From contig OZ017746.1 in the NCBI GenBank assembly GCA_963969365.1, positions 1,426,001-1,490,000 of the forward strand: a stretch of 64,000 bases of DNA. Direction: 5' to 3'. Position numbers and translations under genes: made by a program. This document shows, piece by piece, positions 33,565 to 46,800 of this stretch. A model generated the notes under the pieces. That model saw only the letters and a list, made by a program, of their open reading frames with translations, made no database searches and was not told where the DNA came from. The stretch comes from Asterochloris sp. CNOR1 (Eukaryota > Chlorophyta > Trebouxiophyceae > Trebouxiales > Trebouxiaceae). Position 1 is the first letter of the stretch. Every line of letters begins with the position of its first letter.

Positions 33565-35805
33565 CAGGTTGCACTTGAGCTAATTTCATGCATTAGTCCT
33601 GCAGTGGAGCCGCTGCTGTGCACTTTGGTGAGCCCTGCTTATGGCACCCAATCAAGTCAGCAAGTAATTTTTTGACCAAGCCCCTGCCTTTGTTTGCTGT
33701 GGAGAGCTGCCACCTGCAGTCAGTTGACAACAGCAAGCCTTCATTCAGGTGACTTGAAGGGCCAAACCATCAAGACGTGCACAGGCAGCTCCACGAGTCA
33801 GCTAAGACTGACAAGGTTTTGTATGAGTACGAGTCCAACTCGCAGGACCCTGTGCAAACACTGATAAAGGCACAAAGGTGATTCAACTGCATGGTCAAAG
33901 CTTAGTGACATGCATGGTCAAACAGAGCCTCAGATCAGCACCTCGCAGCGCATGATCCTCCATTGTCGGCAGCTTCACCGTCACCTGCGTCGTCCTGGCA
34001 AGGTCATTATGTGCTCCAGCTCCCCGAAGCTGACGAGAAAGTGTCAGGAAGTGCTTGCTGCATCTACTGCTCCAAAGCTGAAGGTGCTGGAGTGGAATAC
34101 TGTAGCAGATGGACTGGAACAGCATGGAGGATTTGTGAAGGCAGGTGATGCTTGGCATGCGCTGAGAACCTTGGCCTTGCTTGAGCTGAGAGCCTTTGTT
34201 GCAGGTGGAGCCCAGACTGCTGACATGGGGGCACAGAGCGCCAGACATCCTGGAGCAGCTGCTTGAGGCAGACGCAGATGTATTGTCCCTCCAGGAGGTT
34301 AACCACTCTGGTGGGTCTTGATGTGCTGGCTGCTCAAGGCAGTCAAGTCACCAGTCAGGGTGTGGCAGCTGCAGCACAAGCTTGCTGCACTCTCGAGTAT
34401 CAGCAAGCTCAGTGGTGTTCTGTGAGCAGGGCATCTGAAACTTCAGTTTACTGCAGCGGACTTCCTGGCCCCTGAGCTGGCCAGACATGGATATAAGGCA
34501 CTTTCTGGCAGAAGCCGTACTCGCCAGCGGAGCAGTATAAATTCAGCCCAGATGGCACCAGCGTCTTCTGGAGAACAGCGCGTTTTTTTGTCCCATCCTC
34601 AAGGCAGGCTTGACCAAGTGCCGCACCAGTATTGCTCATGCACTTCACTAGGATCAGCCTGTGGCCTGGGCATGTTGCTTTGGAGTCAACTCAGAGCTGG
34701 ACTGCTCCTATTGCTCTGCAGAGCATGTGTTTGCTGCCAGGAAGGGCCAGAAAGGCAGGCAAGGCATGCTGCTGGCTCGCCTTCATGACACTGTAGCAGA
34801 CAGGGAGCTTCTTGTGAGCTCTGTCCACGTGAAGGCCAAGGCTGGTGCAGAAAATGACCAGCTCCGGGAGCAGCAGGTGGGTGGCCGACCGCCTTGCATG
34901 CTGTCATTACTAGGCCTGCCAGCTTAGCGTGTGCAGCCCCCAAGGAGTCAGGTGTAACGCAGGTGGCGTCCATGCAGCCATGTGGCGTGATCCACTGTGC
35001 ATGTGCAGATGCAGCAGCTCTTGAGCGCTGTGGAGACTGCAGCCGGCGATGCACAACCCCTCATCATTGTCTGTGGTGACATCAGACTCTACACCCAGCT
35101 CAGCAGCCTGTCAGGTAGGATGTAATCCATGCATGCCAAGCCATGCACAACAGGTTACTGCCTGTGCAGGCCGTGCTCCAGCATTGCATGGGGCTGCACA
35201 GCACGTGGAGCCAAGCCGATGTGCACTCTGGCTGGACAACTGGAGAATCAGGGAGGCAATGTTCCCCAAGAGGATCATTGATTCTGTATGTCACAGCAGT
35301 GAGCTTGTGCCTGTGCGTCGGTGGCTCTGCAGCTCAAACCTCGATCAGATGGACACCTATGCTCTTCCGGCAACAAACTGCCACCCATGGCTTAGGCTTT
35401 GACTTGGAGCTGCGCCTTTGTCATTGTTGGGATCTCTGAGTTGCGTGAAAGTAAGTTGTTCGAACACCCACTGGTTTTGGGAGCTTGTTACGTGATTCTC
35501 CCAATCGGCCTCAAGGAACGGCCATGCAGGACGGGACATCTGCCGCCATGATGCGCAACAATCATGCCGGCGCCCTGCTGCAGCAGCTCAACACTCACGG
35601 CGGCAACCAGAGCAGGAGCTCAGCCTTCAGCGCGCTGCCCCAGGGGCTGTCAGGGGGCTTGGGCCTGCCAGAGTTCGCCCTGTTCAGCCAGCTACAGGGA
35701 CTGGCTGCCTTCAGCAACCCCCAGCAGAGCACTTTCTCCCCAGAGGTGCTGCAGCTGTTGACCCAGCAGCAGCAGCAACAGCAGCAACTCCAGCAGCAGC
35801 AGCAG
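33565..35805 (+). repeat. segmental duplication, copy 2
   Basis: Counterpart of 14388-16675. It begins with RPN2 last-intron and last-exon sequence (ctgcagtggagccgctgctgtg.., gagctgccacctgcagtca) although no RPN2 gene is nearby, continues with a degenerate phosphatase gene and ends inside the bHLH 5' exon, beyond which the intact bHLH gene continues. The left edge coincides with the 5' truncation of CobW. Confidence 0.9.
34011..35400 (+). pseudogene. degenerate copy of the CCR4-like phosphatase gene
   Basis: Homologous base by base to 14843-16254. Early parts still read (APKLKVLEWNTVADGLEQHG), but the catalytic exons are damaged. In the ADFLAPELARHGY region the frame breaks before the FWQKP equivalent, where one or two bases are lost. 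The GDFNSTP block reads as GDIRLYTQ after an inserted base (gtgacatcagactctac versus gtgacttcaactctac), and the final exon has lost the YPSDHVAL region. The intact paralogue is in copy 1. Ordinary host pseudogene. Confidence 0.8.
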
Positions 35806-37555
35806 CGACAGGCCCAGCAGCTCCCGCAGGGCAGCCACCAGGCTGCTGCTCCACTTCCACCTGGCAACCAGCCGCAGCAGCAGCAGCTGCACCTGGGCCC
35901 CTCCCAGCCCCATGACAACTCTGGTCGGGGCAAGAGCAAAAGTGGGGACTCAAAGACCTCTTCAGCCTATGCCAGCAGGCACCAGGCTGCTGAGCAAAGG
36001 CGCCGGTCGCGAATCAATGAGAGGTGTGTCGTATCACTGTAGTCAGGACCTGTGCCCAACCTCAACGATGCGCTCAGCCCAGGCCTGCATGACTGTCTTA
36101 GACACCCTCCAGCTGCTGAATCTTGACTTGGCCCAGATCTGCTGCACATGCTCGCATGTGGTCCACATGGGACCCTGTCCCCAATGTTCAGGCAAAGGCA
36201 AATCTTGCCTGTCCTTCAGGAGCGACTGCCTGGCATGCACTTGCTCAAGCTGCCGGCCTGAGTGTTGCGCTCTGGAGCATGCACTGCTGCCCTGCACAAT
36301 TCTCACGATTTCTGACTGCTGCTGTCTCAGCAGCTTTTCCAACAGCCCCAGGATGTGCTGAGAAGCATGCACTGCTGCCCTGCGCAGTCCTGACAGGGCC
36401 TGCATATCCCTCCTGCTGCAGCAGCTCCTCCTGACAGTGCTGCCCTATCCTGCAGGATGGACAACTTGAGGAAACTTGTGCCGCACTCAGAGCGTGCCAA
36501 CACGGCAGCTTTCCTGGAGGAAGCTTACAACTACATTGAGGGCCTGCAGGTACAGCTCCTCACACCTGGCACAGCAGCAGCCTCGTGTCATGGGTACCAC
36601 CTGGCACTGGTACAGCATGACTTTGTGCCCTGGTTCCTGTCTGGTCATTGCAGCTGAGCCACAACACTCGGCCTATCATGCTTCATGGCGGCTGAGCCCT
36701 GTCTCAGCAATTGTTGCTTGGCACAGCCGCAGCCTTAGCGCCTGAGTGGCCAAGGTATTGGTTGCCGCAGGTTCGTCTAAGGCGCAAGCTCACTCTGAAT
36801 GATGTGCGTTGTGCAAATGTCTCTAGCTGCATTCACCACATCTAGCCCTTGATGCGCAGGTCCCATGCCGACAACTCATGTCCACATCTGCTCGAGTACT
36901 GCGTCTCAAACATCTGCTTGCATCCAAGTCACATTGCTCCATCATGTCACTCACCACTCCATCTTTCCTGGCTGCAGGGGACCATCAAGGAGCTGGAGAG
37001 CAAGCTGCAGAAGAAGACGCCCTCTGCAGAAAAGGCGCCTGCCAGCGTGGAGGCCGCCGACAAGGGTGAGCGGCAGCTTTCAACCTTTTGGGGCAGACAC
37101 TGCAGCCACCCTGAGCAGAAGAGGACGTGGGTACACGGGCCCAGCCTGGGACAGCTGCTGCTCCAGCCAGCAGGCCGGCACAGGGGCCTGATGGCTGTCC
37201 TATGTGCATGAGCAATTGCCTGGGTGTGGGCCCCTTGTCAGATTGCTCTTGACTGAGTACAGCACACATACACCCTGCCCTGGCGGTGCACACGCTGCAG
37301 CATGTGTAAGAGGAACCTATCTGCCGGCACCAGACGGGCCCTGGTGAGATCTGCAAACAGTCATGTGCTGCGCTCAGGATGCCTCCTCTTTGTGCAGATG
37401 GTGCGGGCAGCGAGGAGGACTCAGCTGCTGCTCGTGGCTCAAAGAGGGAGCCAGGCTCCAGCTGCCCTCAAAAGCGTGGAAGAGCTGTCTCAGAAGACGT
37501 CTCAGACAGCACTCCACCCAGCCAGAGCAACAAGCGAAAGAAGCAGAGCAGCTGA
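35524..37555 (+). CDS. bHLH transcription factor with Gln-rich N-terminus
   Basis: Four exons close in phase (35524-36023, 36456-36549, 36978-37065, 37398-37555), 279 residues. Residues about 1-150 are Gln/Pro-rich (activation-type) and include ALPQGLSGGLGLPEFALFSQ and several Gln runs. The bHLH is split by intron 1: basic region SRHQAAEQRRRSRINER, with the H-E-R pattern expected to contact an E-box, then MDNLRKLVPHSERANTAAFL.. and EEAYNYIEGLQ as helix 2. A short coiled helix GTIKELESKLQKK and a Ser/Lys tail ending in a KRKKQSS nuclear-signal-like patch follow. The bHLH resembles plant BIM-type factors; that subgroup is my inference. The 5' exon lies in the duplicated block, while the bHLH domain lies outside it and is unique in the window. 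Confidence 0.85.
36265..36415 (+). repeat. direct repeat in bHLH intron 1
   Basis: gcatgcactgctgccctgca followed by caattct at about 36277 recurs as gcatgcactgctgccctgcg followed by cagtcct at about 36365, within the intron that splits the bHLH domain. Confidence 0.6.
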
Positions 37556-37880
37556 ACGCCTGCAGGGCCTCAAGAAACCACCTCTTTCCCCCAACACAAC
37601 CCTGCAGGGCATTCAGACCTGCAGTCAATTTTCGCCCAGGCTGTTGCTGTACAGGCCCCGTCCTTGCCGCTGTCACAGATGGAATCGACTTGTGCGGGAT
37701 GTGGCAGATACATGTGCTGCAGATGGGCCACCCAAGTGGTGCATTGAGACATGTGTGAGTGTAGTTTAGAATTGAGTCTCCCATTGCCTGATCAGCCTGA
37801 GCCCCCCCTGCGTGTTTGTGAGCGTCCCGCCCTATCTTGAAGAATGTGATCGTCATCATCAGTAAATCAGAATTTAGTGG
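37556..37880. other. convergent 3' spacer, bHLH and importin
   Basis: 325 bases between the stops of two convergent genes. No exon is supported; it should hold both 3' UTRs. Confidence 0.5.
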
Positions 37881-40800
37881 TCATCTGTTCATGTCGTTCT
37901 GGAGCTGAGCAGCCAACCTAGGATCAAGCCTGCCCCAAGCTTCCTGGAAAGCGCTGCCGTGCACGCGAGCGCTCTGCTCTACATGCTGCTTCAAGAAGGC
38001 AGCAAGCCTGACAGAATTGACAGGATCCGTTTCACATAACAGTCGCCGCCTGCAAGGAACAAATTGTCTTTGCAGAGCATGTGACTGCAGCACTGGGGGT
38101 GGATTGCCCACTGGAGCTTTGTCACTGCATTGATACCTGTTGGCTTCGCCAGATGCCTCTCCTGACGCAACAATGGCTGGGCTGGCATCGCCGTCAGATT
38201 CAAGTATGCTGGCATACCCTGCCTCTGCAAAGGCCCCCATATCTGGCTGACTGGCGGCCTGCAGGTAACATGCATTGGAATGCCGGCACCATGCCATCGC
38301 TGTTTCATGCTTAGCTGGTAGGCCACTGCAATCTAACACCCGCAAGCCAGCAAAAGAGCACAACCAGGGACATCTGCTTCTTGTGTCAGGTGTAGATTGC
38401 AGACAGAGCAGTTTCATGATGCCCCAGTTTTGACAACCCGCGATACGGAGCAAGCCGCTGTGACTGCAAAGCATACTCAGCAGATTGCCTGGCAGCTGCT
38501 GCAATGTCCGGTCCCCCTGAACACTACTGCAGCCAATGCAAACCTGTAAACGCTTACCTCAGCAGCCACTGCTGTGAGGCAGGCTGCAATGACGTCCAGC
38601 CTGTCCAGCACTGCCGGCAGCGGAATTGTCAGCGCTACGCACAGTGCCAGCGCTGACAGCCGTCGTGCCCCAGCGCTGGAGACTGAATCAAATTTGTCCA
38701 GCCAGCGGTCCAGCAGGGCCAGGAGCACCTGAGCATCAGCAAAAAGGATGAAGCTCAGAATCATCTAAGTGCCCACAAAAGGGCACAAAGAGGCCAATGA
38801 AGAGGATGTGCGATGGTTGTGCGACTGCTGTGCGAAAGCATAGTGGTGCAAGGCCACAAGCACAGCTGCTTCAGACGTAACTCGGCAGGGCCAGACCCCG
38901 GGACCTTCAGCTTCAGTGAGGCAGTGCAGGTTCACTGGCGTGGAAATGCAGGACCCTGCAATGTTGCACCTGAGAGGTGTGATCCTGGCCCTGCTGGGGA
39001 TTGAGCTGACCTTGCAGGCCCGGGGTGGCAGCTGCTGCACTGCAGACCTGCATGATGGCCGCAGGAGCCTGCAGCAGGATGCGGCCATACACTGCCATTG
39101 CATCTGCAGGCACCGGGAGCAGCGCATGAGACAATGGACGGCAGTACGCCCTGCAGCCGAACACCGGCCAGACCCCAGTGTGACAGAGACAGTGTTATGC
39201 TCAAGCGGCTCAACACTTGCTGCCAGATTGTTAGCACAGCAGCGACACTATAGATTCAGTGGTGAATAAGGGCAAGCGGGCCTGCATCGCAAGCAGGAGG
39301 GACACTGCACAGAGACTGCAAAGCTGTGCTGGCGTGTGCTGTGCCTGAAGATTGAAAACGTCGCTTGCAGCAGAGGCAGGGAGCGCGTACTTGCTCGTGC
39401 CAGGTCTGGCTCCTGGGTGCTCAGAAGGGAGGCCAGAAGCAGGGCAGTGCCTCAAGGCTGAGCTGATCACTGCATGCAGCAGGGGCAAGGGCGCTTACTG
39501 GCTTGCACCAGGCCTGGCTCCTGGTTGCCGAGGATGGACGCCAGCAGCTTGGCCAAGGCAGTCTCCAGCAGTGCAGCTGCCTCCTTGGGGCAGCACTGTA
39601 GAATGACCTCCAGGGTCTGGACAACCAGCAGCATACCCCGCTCCTTGACAGCACCTGAAGAGGTGCAGCCCACCTCATCAGCAATGCTGTCCAGCAAACC
39701 ATGGCGGACCGGCACAGCAAGACTGATGGCACATCAGGAACAAGAGGTGCATTTTCACTTTGCTGCTTAACAGCAGTGAAGGCAATATGGCAGACAACGC
39801 TTACTAGGCAGCCTGAACACATGACAGGCAAGCAAGGGCTGCGAGGCTGCGCACTGGCCAGCACTCGACCGCTTCCCAACATGCTGATACAGCTGTGATG
39901 TTGAGGCAGATGGCAGGTGCAGCGGCGTGCTTGGCTGTCTGCAAAAACAGTTCACTCACCCACCAAGCCCTGAAGGTTGTGCGCAGCTGCTGCCCCATAG
40001 TGCTGCAGGAACTCAGCCTGACCTAGGAGAGTGCAGCTGGCGGTGATCTGGCACCCCAGCTGCACATGCTCTGCATGGGCAGCAGCAGTCTGTGAGCACC
40101 ATGCATCAAGGATAAGGCAACTCATGTTCAAGCATGAGGACTGCAGGCCACCAGTTGTGTCGACCCACTGCCCCAGGACCAGCCAGAGCGGAGGCCGCCA
40201 GAGCAGCAGCGCCCCTCGTGCAGTGCTGCGCAAGCATGTGGCGTGGCGCAGGATATGGCACCAGCCAGGCTGGCAGGCAGGGCAGGAGTGGTACCTGTGG
40301 AGCGCTGCATGATGGGTGTGAGGTTGCTGTAGAGGGCCAATAGGGGGCCGTGGGGGGATGGGGCGTTGCGCAGCGCAATGAGCCACAGCTGCAGGCCGTC
40401 CTCCAGCAAGTTGAGTTCATCAGGCTGCAAGCAAAGCACGGTTTGGTGAAGGCAGCAGGCAGCAGAGCAGTAGCCCTTCAGCGGCCTGAAGTGCATCAGG
40501 CTGCACAGGAATATACCTAGTCAGCGCAGAATTGCAGGGTGGCAGCAATTGAGCTTGCCAGGCTGCACAGCGGGCACGATCAGTCAGGAGGGCAGCAGGC
40601 AGCAGCAAGCAGGAGTGCCCACAGCTTAAGGCCACTCTCCTGAAAGTTTTCATTCATCAGCTGCCCACAGCACGACTTGGTTCGGGCAGCAGGCAGCAGA
40701 GTGGGTGTCCTCCAGCAGGTTGAGCTCAACTGGCTGCACACCGAGCACCAGCAGAGGGGGCAGCAGGCAGCACACTATAGATCAACATCCTCGAGAATGA

Positions 40801-43800
40801 CAATGCACATTGGGCAACGCCCGTCAGGAGAAGGCGCCAGGCAGTGAAGCACAGATCTTGCCTCCCTTGGCCTGTGCATGCTTGGCCGCATGCTGTGTAG
40901 CAGCAGGACACATGGAGCAGGCATGCGCAGGGACACCGACCCCAATGAGTAGAGATGGGAAGGCGCTCAACAGCTGGTGTAAGGCAGCAGGGCCCTTCAG
41001 GCCCTAGGGCTGCCTGGATGCACTTCTTGAAGAGCAGTCCCCTCTCTACAGTTGCACTGCTGTGCCGCCAGGGGTCACCTGATTAATGTCAGTGCAGAGC
41101 TGAAGGATGGGCAGCAGAAGAGGGTAGGCTGCCGGGGCATCTGTCCCCAGGGCATTCACCAGACGCTGAAGGGCCACCAGGACCTGCACACCAGACAGCA
41201 GCCCTCAGTCTGCCGGCATGCACCTGTCAGGTCCAGGTCCCTCAGAGGGCTTGCTGCTACAGCCTCTCCTGCCTCCAGCAGCTTGAGGGAAAGCTTGCCC
41301 ACACACTCTCAGGCAGTAAGACGTGGCCAGGACGCCAGCCCTTGAGGTGGCGCCGTGCCGCTAAATGTCACTGGCTGCAAAGCAGAGCAGCAAGGCACCA
41401 GCCCTCAAAAGTGGCGCTTTGCCGTCAGAACAGCACCGGTTGCAAAGCAGCAGCGGGACGCCAGGCAGGCTGATCGCCCTCCCCACCTGCACCCTGAGAA
41501 GGGTTTGGCCCTGCTGCCACAGGTTTGGCAGCAGGCGCAGCAGGCCCTCGCAGTGAGGCTTGACGCCGTCCGCCAGCCTCTCAATGATGAGGTTGATCAG
41601 GTTGAAGATCTGCAGGCCGTGACAGGTACATGACACACAGCTGTGGACGAGCTGCGATGCAGAGTACTTTGAGGTGAGGACGCGTTTACAGAGATAAGTG
41701 GTGCCGATGCCAGCAGGCCAGCAGTGGAGCACACCATGGCCAAGCCACCAGGGGCCAGCAGCACCAAAACAGTCGCCCGCAGCAATAAGCTTCAGAGCTG
41801 GACACCAGGTGCCATGTGGGCAGTGCGCCACCCTGGCAGCACATTGGAGCTGCTCACTCCCCAAGCTCAGGTGAGTCGGGGCAGTTGTGCAAGGCAGCCA
41901 CTGTGGGCTGCCTCCGCTCCAGGAGAGCCTGGCAGCAGGACCACACGGGTCCTCGCCTGAATCTGGGTGTTGAACTCCTCTGCTGACTGCAGGAAGCCGG
42001 TCAGAGCCTGGAAGGCTGGGCCCACAAAGGGCAGGAAGGCGTCCTCCTGAAACTCCCTGCACCAGGATTCATTTGATCAGTTCACATTAGCGACAGCGGC
42101 ACTTTGCAGGTCGGCCAGGCTGTGCCAGCCCTGCTGCTGGTGTGCTGTGCTGGGGATGGAGATGGCCTCAGGCGCAGCACATCCTGGCAAGAGAAGACTG
42201 CATTGCTCTGCGGGGCCAGGCGGCAGACTGCACACATCATGTCCACCCGCGCACAGCACTCACCAGCAGGCAACGAGTGGCAGTCAAGACGCTGCGTGCA
42301 TGACTGACCATGTTATGCTGCCCTTGCATGGGCCTGCGGCCCCCCCACATGGGACCCTGCTGGCGCCCAGCCCTGCAATGCTGCCTGCTGCTCACCAATC
42401 CTCAATGAGGGCATGCAGGCTGGTGGTGGCGGCCAACTTGATGACCACATCCTTATCCCCCAGCAGGGAAAGCAGAGCGCGATAGGCTGCCGGCCGGTCC
42501 TCCGCTCGCAGCTTGACCGCCCACTGCCCCACCAGCAGCGCAGCTCGCCGCCGCAGGGGGGCGGCTGCAGGGCTGCTGTCTGCCATCTCCTGTAGGCAGG
42601 GCTTGCAGGTCAATCCCAGACACAAGGGAGAGAGGAGCAGCCTGAGATGGCGGTCCAGAGGTGGCTGTCAGCGGTGCCGCACACCTCAGCGAGAGGACTG
42701 CCACATGCTGCTGTCTGCCAACTCCTGCAGGCAGTGCCAAACACAGAAGTGCTCATAGCTGCACCTGGAGCCTCCCTGCCGTTGGGCCTCAAGCCACTCC
42801 GTCTGCACACTCACCGATCATGCCCTGAGGGGTCCAGGCATACCTACCAAAGTTTGATCAGCTGAGCTGCCTGGCTCTCCGTGGCAGAGTGCCGCACAAC
42901 CTCAGCTGCAGCCTTCCACTTCATCGGGCCTGCTGGGGCCTTCAGCTTCAGACCGCGGAGCTGTAGCAGCATTGCCAGAACCACCCCAGCTCACAAGTAA
43001 GCCCAGGGTCTGACCCTGCAGCAACCCTGCTAGGACAGGCCGCCAACCCAGACATTACCCCTGCACCGCCAATAGCGTTGCCCAGCACCAGCATGACACA
43101 CCCTTCCAGCAAGGCCCTCCAAGCTTGCTGCATTGTGCCAGTTCACATCCCAGTCCACAACGCACCCCACCTGCCACAGCGTCGCCTGGGTCTGACACAA
43201 GCGTCACCTCCTCTCTCCTGCAGTAGTGTACTGCAACAGTCCCCACTCAAAAAGCATACCCCCGGACCTGCAGCAGCGTGGTCCGAAACCAGGGCGTGAA
43301 GTCCATGTAGTCATGCAGCTCATAAGCCCCAGTGCCCATGGCAGCATACACAGCCTCCTTGGCGCGTGCTGCATCTGGGACGACCAGCCGTTCGCCGCTG
43401 TCGCCGCCTGCCGGGGCGCCGTGTGGGGGCGGGAGGCTGCCTGCGGCCCCTGGCGGGCAGGCAGCGCTGACGTCTTGGAGGTGCTGCACCACTGTGGGGG
43501 CCAGCTGTGATCGGTAGGCCTGCAAGGCACACTGCAGCGCTGCCAGAGTGTTGGTAACCAGCTTGCACGGCATGTGTCAGTGCATGAGGGTGCTTTGATC
43601 TTGCACGGCATGCGTCAGGGCATGAGGGCTCCTGGGACGTTGGGACCCAGCTGTGCCCAGCAGCCCTGCAAGCAAGGCTGGCGCCCCAAGGGTTTCACAG
43701 CACCACAGCTGGAGTCACTGACCAGCCTGGTGGGCCTGCAGGGCACCAGCTGGTGCTTCAAGGGATCTTAAGGCATCAACATCAGAGACTTTGCTCCAGG

Positions 43801-46800
43801 TTGCCACAGAGCACATGAACCCGCCTGGCTGAGGGGAGGGCACAGGCACAGCCAAAGGTTGCAGGTCATGAGGTCGCCACAACTGGGGGGCCTCCTGAGG
43901 CGCTGCCATGAGTACAACAGCAATTGGCAAACAGCTAAACTCCCACAACCAATTGCTGAATCGCAGGCCGTGCAGGTTGTGGTCGCGACCGTGTGTACCT
44001 CGAGCAGTGCTGCAAAGAGCATCTCTGCGCAGGGGCGCACGTTGTCTGCGTAAGCCTGCGAGTCAGAGTGCTGGTGGAACTCCTCAGGGGCGACCATCCA
44101 CTCCTCCATTTCTTCATCCTGCAGGGCATCTGGAACGTACATCCATCGCTGGTGATGCTGGAGCCTTGGAATGTTCTGAACGCCAGAGACCACAGACTCC
44201 TCCAGCTCTTGATCCTGACAAGGACGTGGCTGGAACTTGATTGCTGGCAATGCTCTGAGCTGGCTTACACTGAAGGCACAGTCTACACCCTTCTGCAAAT
44301 GTGTGCATTGGTTCTTCATCGGCAGCCAGGCAGGGGAGGGGCTTGGAGAGTGGCACTTCTGAAGTAAGTCCCCACCCCCCCCCCCCCACACCCCTGCCCT
44401 CCCCGGGGGGCAGGTCTCGGGAGGCAGAAACCTGGGGGGAGAGCTCGATGCTTCTGTCTGACGAAGCACACATGTGGTGCAGGCGCAGGGCTTCTGCTCG
44501 CAATGCAGTCCACAACTGGCGGGCAAAGCATGGCAGCAGCTGGCTGAATTGTGCAAAACATACCAGGCAGGCAGCCCTGGTTGTCAGGCACACACATGGT
44601 GGCAGGAGGACGGTCACAGGGGCTGCAGCATGGAATCAGAGGCTGCAACGCCGCCTTAAGGACTGTCGCTGCATGCATAATGGCATCGCCACGAAGCAAA
44701 CAGCGCCAGGACCCTGCGGAAACCCACCGTGAGAGGGAAGAAGCGCTGCATGAGGGTGATGGCCAGCTGCTGCAGCCTGCCCTCCATCCAGAAGGCCCCC
44801 AGCTGCTGCTGCACCTGCTGGGACATGTCCTTGATGGTGTCCACCTGCAGCCACTCGCAGCACTGAGCTACTGTCACCTGAGCATATTGTTACACCGGGA
44901 TAGCTTGCAGCCATCCAAAAGAGTATTGTGTCCCGACTGACGTGGCGGCAGGCCTCTCACCATTGCAAAGCACTCGGCAAGCATGCTGTTAATCACGAGC
45001 TGACTGGTGCACAGATGCACGCACTCTATTCCTTGCAGACAGCTGCAGGGTTCACAGTGACAGCCCTTGTGACAGCTCACCACAGGCTTTGTGCTCTTCC
45101 CATTGGCGCCCAAGGCTCGGGCCACCCCGTCAATGCCCTGCACAGCAGCTTCGCACCACTGTCACTGCTGCACTGTATCGCTGTTTGAGATACTTTGTAT
45201 TGCTATGACGGTCAAAACAGTGCTGGCAATTGAGTGTCGGACCCGTGTAGTCACCAGAAGAAAGGCACCGCCGTCAGCATGCCTCACCTCAGAGCTGGCC
45301 ATGGGTCCAAGGCTCCCCGCAATGCAGACACCCTGGCAACTCTATCACCTCTGCAGAGGTCAGATCATGATCTACAATGCTTGGGGGTGACCCTGCGCAA
45401 CACCTTGACAACCCCTCAATTCACACATGAGCACAGCGCAGCGGCACAGCATGAGCAGGCATGCAGCACAGCCCCCACCTCAGATCTGGCGGCCGAGCTC
45501 ATCTCAAAGGACCCGCTGGTGGCCCGATAGGGCGCGCACTTGAGCACGTTGTTGATGAACAGCATGCACTGAATGTTGAAGCGCTCCCAGAGGGCTCCGC
45601 CCTCCTGCTGGCCGCCCGCCAGCTGGCCCACGAACAGCTCGTGCACGCCAACGAAGACGCCACTGTGGAAGAAGGACCTGCAGGGGCACGGTCAGCCAGT
45701 GTGGACTCTGGTTACTGGTTCAGGCGCCACCGGTGCGCAAGTGTCTCCTGTGTGGACTGACCAAGCGTCATGCCATGCAGCCTGGATGCAGTGCGCAGGG
45801 CCAGTCGCTGGGTGTTCCTCCTGTGTGCATTGTCCAGAAGTCATGCCATGCTGGGAGCAGTGCTGGGGGGCCCGACCATGGGTGTGTCTCCTGCGTGCTG
45901 ACCAGCGTCTTGGCCATCTTGATCAGCCCCCGCTCCAGCATGATGGCTGCCTGAGTGCGGGCGGCAGGCTGCCGCAGCGCAGCGCGCAGGCTGAGCAGCG
46001 CCTGCAGCGCCTCCAGCAGGCCCTGCACCACCCCTGGGACGACAGGCACCTGCTGCAGCGTGCGCGCGTCGCTTGGGAATCCGAAGAGCAGCATGCGCCG
46101 GAGGGCCTGCAGGTGGGCGGGGCATGTCAGGTACAATGCTGCTGTGCCGAGTGTGCGACATTCTGCCTGCGCTGCAGGGCCTGCACGCAAGTCAACTGAT
46201 CAGGGACAACACTTGTACAGTGGAGTTCAGGTCTCTGCTTTTGCTGCTTGTGCAGCATGGCACTGCAATGTGCTCGCTGTGCTGTGGACCTCGAGAGCAG
46301 CATGCGCCGCAGAGCCTGCAGGTGGGTAGGACAGGCACAAGGCAGCAGTGGCAAGGTCCACGGTGCTGCTCTGCGGCTTGGGCAGCATGAGCAGGCATTG
46401 TGGGTTGCGCACTGGAGGAGCTGAGCGTCTCAAGACTGGACTACCCTTAGGTAGGCAGCAGGCAGCAGCCCAAGTAAGCAGGCACACAGGTTGCCAGCCA
46501 GCTGAACACTGGTATCAAATGTGGGTAACAATGGCATACGCAAGCAGCAGCCGTTCAGCACCGAGCTGGTGCGCTGCTCAGGTACATGTCAGACGTCTTT
46601 ATGTTACCTGTTCGTGGTCTTCAAGAGCAGAGTTGGCATGCAGAGCAGATCTGCTGACTTGCAGAGTGGAGATGGCCTGCACACGTTTCTGCAGAGCCTT
46701 CCCCACCTTCAGCAGCATGAGCCAGCGCTCAATGGTGAGCAGCAGCCCCGGTGCAGGCTGCCCACCCTGCAGAGCCTCTGGCAGCCCTGAGATGATGGAC

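Noticed and set aside
35595-35953. Minus-strand ORFs rich in Cys/Ser/Leu opposite the bHLH gene
   Set aside because: They are the antisense of CAG repeats encoding poly-Gln.
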